DNA from: Sulfurovum sp.
GTDB taxonomy: Bacteria; Campylobacterota; Campylobacteria; Campylobacterales; Sulfurovaceae
Direction: 5' to 3'
DNA: 35,412 nucleotides
NCBI GenBank assembly: GCA_028696055.1
Contig: JAQVHV010000009.1
Coordinates: forward strand, 1-35,412
Below, piece after piece: positions 32,012-35,412 of the stretch (its first letter is position 1; every line of letters starts with the position of its first letter). Below the pieces are notes generated by a model that saw only the letters and a program-made list of their open reading frames with translations, made no database searches and was not told the DNA's origin. Made by a program: the position numbers and the translations under genes.

Positions 32012-32950
32012 TTATTTTTTGATCTTATCGAGGATAATTTCAAATCTTTTTTGTGCATCAAGCAATACATCGATCGATGGTTGATCGGTGATGTTCAGTG
32101 CATCGATCCACTTATGAACATTCGGGAATGCTACATGGATCGTCTTTTCTCCGCGTTTTTGATACATATACGCTGAACATGGAGCAAACGCACCTGCTTC
32201 AGGATGAAGTTTCGAAACTTCATAGATCACGGCGATTTTACAGATAGAGTAGACATCATAGAAGTAGTAATCTTCTAGATCATTCTCTTCAAAGTCGTAG
32301 TTCAGGTCAGTAAATCCTGCCATTACAAATCCGTGCGGTGCAAGCTCACCCTCAAATCCCATCTGGTAGTTGTCTTTTGACTCTTCCCAGTCATCACCGT
32401 CCTGCTGGAATGTCGTACGCGTGATAAAGTCATGCTTTTCATTTTTCATCTCATACGGAAGTGTGATCCACTTGCCGTTAGGCATAGCGGCCTTGAGCGC
32501 CTCTTCGACTTTTTTTCCGTAAGCGATGATGTGCTCGTTATCTTCAGGCACCCCCATGATTCTCGCCATTGCATGCGGAGCGATGGAGGAAACAGAGATC
32601 GTGTTATCCCCTTTTTTTGTCCAGATTGACATACTCATCGGAGTAAAAAGCCCGATCTCGGGATAATCTTTTGCCAATGCCAGTGCCGTATCTTTTCTAA
32701 ATACTACCGCAAGGTTATAAAAGTCAAAAGAGGTGTCATTGAAGTCTCTCAAATAGGGTGCATTCATATCATTGTTCGCTGCGATCACGAACCCCGCTTT
32801 TTGAAATGCCTCTTCTATCGTAGCCGAAGTGATCTTTTTATCAGCATTCTCTGATACAAAGACTCTCACATCATGTTTTGCTGCATCCGCAGCTATCAAG
32901 CCTGCTGTCAAAAGCAGCATAGCTGCAAAGAGTTTTGCCATACGTTTCAT
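32012..32950 (-). CDS. Exported protein with two DUF302 domains
   Basis: A 312-aa periplasmic protein: signal peptide (about 1-20, ending LIAADA) and two DUF302 domains in tandem (about 25-150 and 180-300). Each has the family pattern of an N-terminal strand-helix unit then a conserved segment, EIGLFTPMSMSIWTKKGDNTI in the first and EAGAFAPCSAYMYQKRGEKTI in the second, showing internal duplication. AAAAGGA upstream supports ATG 32950. DUF302 proteins are frequent in sulfur-oxidising epsilonproteobacteria, but their function is unknown. It lies between a MOSC gene and a porin gene. Confidence 0.85.
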   Translation of the reverse strand: MKRMAKLFAAMLLLTAGLIAADAAKHDVRVFVSENADKKITSATIEEAFQKAGFVIAANNDMNAPYLRDFNDTSFDFYNLAVVFRKDTALALAKDYPEIGLFTPMSMSIWTKKGDNTISVSSIAPHAMARIMGVPEDNEHIIAYGKKVEEALKAAMPNGKWITLPYEMKNEKHDFITRTTFQQDGDDWEESKDNYQMGFEGELAPHGFVMAGFTDLNYDFEENDLEDYYFYDVYSICKIAVIYEVSKLHPEAGAFAPCSAYMYQKRGEKTIHVAFPNVHKWIDALNITDQPSIDVLLDAQKRFEIILDKIKK

Positions 32951-33051
32951 AGTATTCCTTTTTCTTTTTGTGTATTATAACTCAAATCTTTTAATCCACA
33001 AAACTATTTTCTATCATCGTAAATATAAAAGATAAAAGTATAGAAATTGTG

Positions 33052-33100
33052 AAAAAAAGAGTCGGGTTGTGTTCAACAAAGGGAGGAGATCCCCTTTGTT
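33052..33100 (-). terminator. Probable terminator after the porin gene
   Basis: On the minus strand AACAAAGGG and CCCTTTGTT form a perfect 9-bp stem (33100-33092 with 33083-33075), 10 bases past the stop. A run of seven T comes 16 bases further on, later than usual, so termination efficiency is uncertain. Confidence 0.5.
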
Positions 33101-33109
33101 TGAGTGAAA

Positions 33110-34663
33110 TTAGAATCTGTATCTGATGTAGAATCTAATATCTTGTGCTTTGTCAACAATACCAGGTACCATTGCTTGTGCAGTTGGGTCACCTGCCGCT
33201 GCTGCTGCTTTTAGTGTGTCAATCTTCATCACATATCCACCATCACCGTAGAATCCGGCACTTCCTGTATAATCATAATCAATTGCTACGTATCTAAGCT
33301 GGGCACTAAGCGCATCAGTCAACTGATATGTATAGTTGATTTCATAAGCATCACCACGTGCAGCCATTTTAGAACCGATCATCGTATCTTCACCCTGAGT
33401 AAATGGCTTCCAGTATTTACTTCCATGGTTGTACTCTAGCCCCAGTTTGCCACCTTCAAGAACCGGTAAATAGGTACCAAACCAGTAAGAAGTACCACTC
33501 TCCTCATCCATGCTACCTAGCATACTCTCAACTGGAACATCTACAGCATCCATTGGTCCTCCACCTACAAAGTCTCTAAGGTTTGCTACCGAAGGATCGG
33601 ACTTGGACCAGGCAAATGATCCGAACACTTTTACACCTGAAAGATAACCATCATCAGTTAAACCGTCAACAAGTACAGAGAGTGCTGCACCGTACATATC
33701 ACCCGTATTGACAAATTGCATTGAGCTTGGGTCAGGCATATATGTATTATATGCGGGGTTCCATCCCATTGTACCTGCAGCAAAACCTGGTACATCAAAC
33801 GCTTTATATGCAGTCGTTTTTACAATATATTGGCCATCATTGTATGGTTCAAAAATGAATCCTGCCAGTGCAACATCATCCAAGGCATTATCATCGTTAA
33901 CATATGCTGCATTGTCCATTCTACTGAACAACGGCGCTGCATTGGTGGATCCCTGTCCCATACAAAGCTTGATACTCATACCGGGCACACCTGTGACACC
34001 TGAAAGGTCAAGTTTGGAACTGAGCCCGTCAAACTCTACGTTGATCACATGTCCGAGAGGAGATTGCTCAGGATCATCTTGACTCAAGTTTGCAAGGAAA
34101 CCGTTCGTCGATGGTCTTCTACCGATAGAGAAAGTCCAAGGCATGCCTGTACCGAATGCATCATCGCCGAGGTAAAGCCAGTACGCCTGTCTCACTTTTA
34201 GTGTACTATTGCCCAAGGCTTCATTGGTCACCCAGTCGAATGAATCCATTCCTGTTCCACGCATACCGAATGGAGAAGTTAAGGCATTACCTGTTGCTCC
34301 CATATCTGCACCAAAGGCTTTATTCATAGAGAGTTGGCCTTTAAAGATGTTTTTGCTGTCTGCGGCATACTCCATGTTCAACCAGAGTCTCAGAGACATA
34401 AGATCACTTTTACTATAATCATGGCCGTCTGCCATATCATAGTTAATGTTATCAATTGCAGTTCTTACATCTGCACCCCACTTGATGTTATCGCCAGCAT
34501 CGTGTGCTTTTACCTCATTGATCTTCTTGTTCTGTTTTTTTAGATCTTTCTTGAGTTTTGCCAGTTCAGTTTCAAGTTCGTTTATTTTATCGTTTACCGA
34601 ACTCGCATTTACGCTTGTCAATGCCATAGCAGTCACAAGTGAAGCCGTTAATAATTTTTTCAT
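33110..34663 (-). CDS. Porin-like outer-membrane protein (DUF3373-like)
   Basis: A 517-aa outer-membrane protein: signal peptide (about 1-20, ending SVNAS), a short coiled coil (NDKINELETELAKLKKDLKKQNKKIN, about 24-49), then a long beta-rich region with alternating polar and aromatic residues and a C-terminal phenylalanine (DIRFYIRYRF), the beta-barrel assembly signal. The coiled coil probably trimerises or binds peptidoglycan. It resembles the DUF3373 proteins abundant in Sulfurovum and Sulfurimonas. AAGGAGT 4 bases upstream of ATG 34663 suggests high expression, and it has its own terminator. Solute specificity unknown. Confidence 0.82.
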   Translation of the reverse strand: MKKLLTASLVTAMALTSVNASSVNDKINELETELAKLKKDLKKQNKKINEVKAHDAGDNIKWGADVRTAIDNINYDMADGHDYSKSDLMSLRLWLNMEYAADSKNIFKGQLSMNKAFGADMGATGNALTSPFGMRGTGMDSFDWVTNEALGNSTLKVRQAYWLYLGDDAFGTGMPWTFSIGRRPSTNGFLANLSQDDPEQSPLGHVINVEFDGLSSKLDLSGVTGVPGMSIKLCMGQGSTNAAPLFSRMDNAAYVNDDNALDDVALAGFIFEPYNDGQYIVKTTAYKAFDVPGFAAGTMGWNPAYNTYMPDPSSMQFVNTGDMYGAALSVLVDGLTDDGYLSGVKVFGSFAWSKSDPSVANLRDFVGGGPMDAVDVPVESMLGSMDEESGTSYWFGTYLPVLEGGKLGLEYNHGSKYWKPFTQGEDTMIGSKMAARGDAYEINYTYQLTDALSAQLRYVAIDYDYTGSAGFYGDGGYVMKIDTLKAAAAAGDPTAQAMVPGIVDKAQDIRFYIRYRF

Positions 34664-34944
34664 GTTTACTCCTTAATTCTTTTTGTCCAAAACATGTAGC
34701 CCATATCTTATGACAGTGTGACTAAGTGTAGACTTAAAAAAATAATGTTTTTTAAAAAAATTATATATCTTTATATAAGGTTATAAAAATTATTTTTATA
34801 GACAAAGATGAGAAGGAAAAATAAGCATAAACGTTCATTTTAAAGGATGTGATGCATAAAACAACTCATAATAATTATATATTTTACTGATGAAAAATTG
34901 GGAGAAATTAGAAAGGATGCAGAGATCATTCAAAGGGAGCCGGG

Positions 34945-35002
34945 GGAAGAGTCAAACAAGGAGATTTACATATTTTGAACAAGGAGTAAAAGAGACTCTT
35001 CC
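34945..35002. repeat. 9-bp inverted repeat with internal direct repeats
   Basis: GGAAGAGTC (34945-34953) and GACTCTTCC (34994-35002) are exact inverse complements, 40 bases apart, with AACAAGGAG twice in the loop. It may be a remote terminator of the rRNA operon or a remnant element. Confidence 0.5.
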
Positions 35003-35083
35003 AAGGTTGGCTGCCTTTTCTAAGACCATTATAAACGATGGGGGTTAATGGGGAGTAAATCAAACATCAACTGATGGTAGGCA

Positions 35084-35118
35084 GGAAGTAGGAAGTAGGA
35101 AGTAGGAAGTAGGAAGTA
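35084..35118. repeat. Heptamer tandem array GGAAGTA, five copies
   Basis: Five perfect copies of GGAAGTA, with a degenerate partial copy on each side (GCA before, GGAGTG after). The next array begins 6 bases later. Confidence 0.95.
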
Positions 35119-35124
35119 GGAGTG

Positions 35125-35180
35125 AGAAATTAGAAATTAGAAATTAGAAATTAGAAATTAGAAATTAGAAATTAGAAATT
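35125..35180. repeat. Heptamer tandem array AGAAATT, eight copies
   Basis: Eight perfect copies of AGAAATT in an uninterrupted run. In register it differs from the neighbouring unit (AGGAAGT) at two positions, so the two arrays probably share an origin. Confidence 0.95.
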
Positions 35181-35276
35181 ACGAATGATATAAGGATTAT
35201 AAAGATCGTTTGCTGAAAGAAACTTGTAATGAAATGAATATGTGATTGTTAAAAGAATAAAGAAAGTAAATCTCAA

Positions 35277-35391
35277 AGTGGCAGTGACCTACGTTTCCAC
35301 AAGCGCAGCCTGCAGTATCATCGGCGATGGGAGGCTTAACTTCCAGGTTCGGAATGGAGCTGGGTGTGACCCTCCCTCTAACCCCACCACA
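35277..35391 (-). rRNA. rrf: 5S ribosomal RNA
   Basis: The minus strand shows a complete 5S rRNA. Terminal helix I is GTGGTGG (35390-35384) with CTGCCAC (35284-35278), pairing over 7 bp with two G-U pairs. Internal hallmarks are CCCAGCTCCATTCCGAACCTGG, broken here by no gaps, then GGAAGTTAAGCCTCCC and GATGATACTGC. Length is about 115 bases. Because 5S is normally last, the 23S and 16S genes should lie beyond the right edge of the window, transcribed leftward. Confidence 0.96.
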
Positions 35392-35412
35392 AAGAGAAAG
35401 AAATACATCGTA

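Larger units (their letters stand above)
34664..35276. other. Long gene-free region before the 5S rRNA
   Basis: About 610 bases without a convincing gene on either strand. The left part (34664-34850) is very AT-rich and should contain the porin promoter on the minus strand. Around 34945-35002 a 9-bp inverted repeat GGAAGAGTC/GACTCTTCC encloses two direct copies of AACAAGGAG (34955-34963 and 34978-34986). Two heptamer arrays follow at 35084-35118 and 35125-35180. The remainder up to the 5S gene is the downstream flank of the rRNA operon. Confidence 0.7.

Noticed and set aside
35084-35180. CRISPR array
   Set aside because: The repeats are contiguous heptamers with no spacers, and there are no cas genes nearby.
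34664-35276. tRNA genes next to the 5S rRNA
   Set aside because: No cloverleaf, no GTTCGA-type T-loop and no CCA-ending acceptor could be found on either strand.

Overview
The window reads as chromosomal DNA from a sulfur-oxidising Campylobacterota (Epsilonproteobacteria), most like the Sulfurovum/Sulfurimonas group. The evidence is a soxCDYZ block kept apart from any soxXA/B, a futalosine-pathway mqnD, a short epsilon-type bioB, a CcoG oxidase-assembly factor, a sulfide:quinone-oxidoreductase-like flavoprotein and a DUF3373-like porin. Placement rests on protein character only; no database was searched.

Layout. 1-3657 (+): three overlapping genes, MoxR ATPase, DUF58 protein and membrane transglutaminase. 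3724-5068: a solo IS200/IS605-type element with an intact TnpB (-) and matching CCACC/GGTGG hairpins at both ends. 5140-7418 (+): eno, an FtsB/DivIC-like septum gene and an acidic exported protein. 7457-10652 (-): CPA2 antiporter, bioB and recA. 10869-12639 (+): mqnD, a possible leader peptide over a heptamer repeat, and murB. 12642-16286 (-): DUF1566 protein, an operon of two L,D-transpeptidase lipoproteins around a small protein, tpx and a small cytosolic protein. 16287-16745: no gene, but several strong inverted repeats. 16746-20252 (-): SQR-like flavoprotein, ccoG and, one base upstream of ccoG, a serine-recombinase homologue that has lost its catalytic residues. 20424-21147 (+): moaC and a DUF493 gene. 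21153-22789: divergent pqiA-like and suhB genes whose -10 boxes lie almost against their start codons. 22899-25620 (-): glmM, lspA and a phytase-like esterase gene with stop/start overlaps. 25759-27719 (+): rpsT, prfA and an unrecognised gene. 27799-31152 (-): soxC-soxD-soxY-soxZ. 31496-31939 (+): MOSC-domain protein. 32012-34663 (-): duplicated DUF302 protein and porin. The window ends in a heptamer-repeat intergenic region and a minus-strand 5S rRNA, the tail of an rRNA operon lying beyond the right edge.

How the genes work together. SoxCD and SoxYZ oxidise carrier-bound sulfane sulfur in the periplasm. The SQR-like enzyme would feed sulfide electrons to menaquinone, which mqnD helps make. 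CcoG serves cbb3 oxidase assembly. moaC supplies the molybdenum cofactor that SoxC needs, and the MOSC protein may act in related cofactor or sulfur chemistry. Much of the rest is cell-envelope work: murB, glmM, lspA, L,D-transpeptidases, septum protein and porin.

The points most worth a second look are the catalytically dead recombinase coupled to ccoG, the structured gene-free segment at 16.3-16.7 kb, the ATC-type start in the transpeptidase operon, the leaderless-looking promoters, the SoxY tail ending GGCEG, and the heptamer arrays. No CRISPR array, prophage or tRNA gene was seen.
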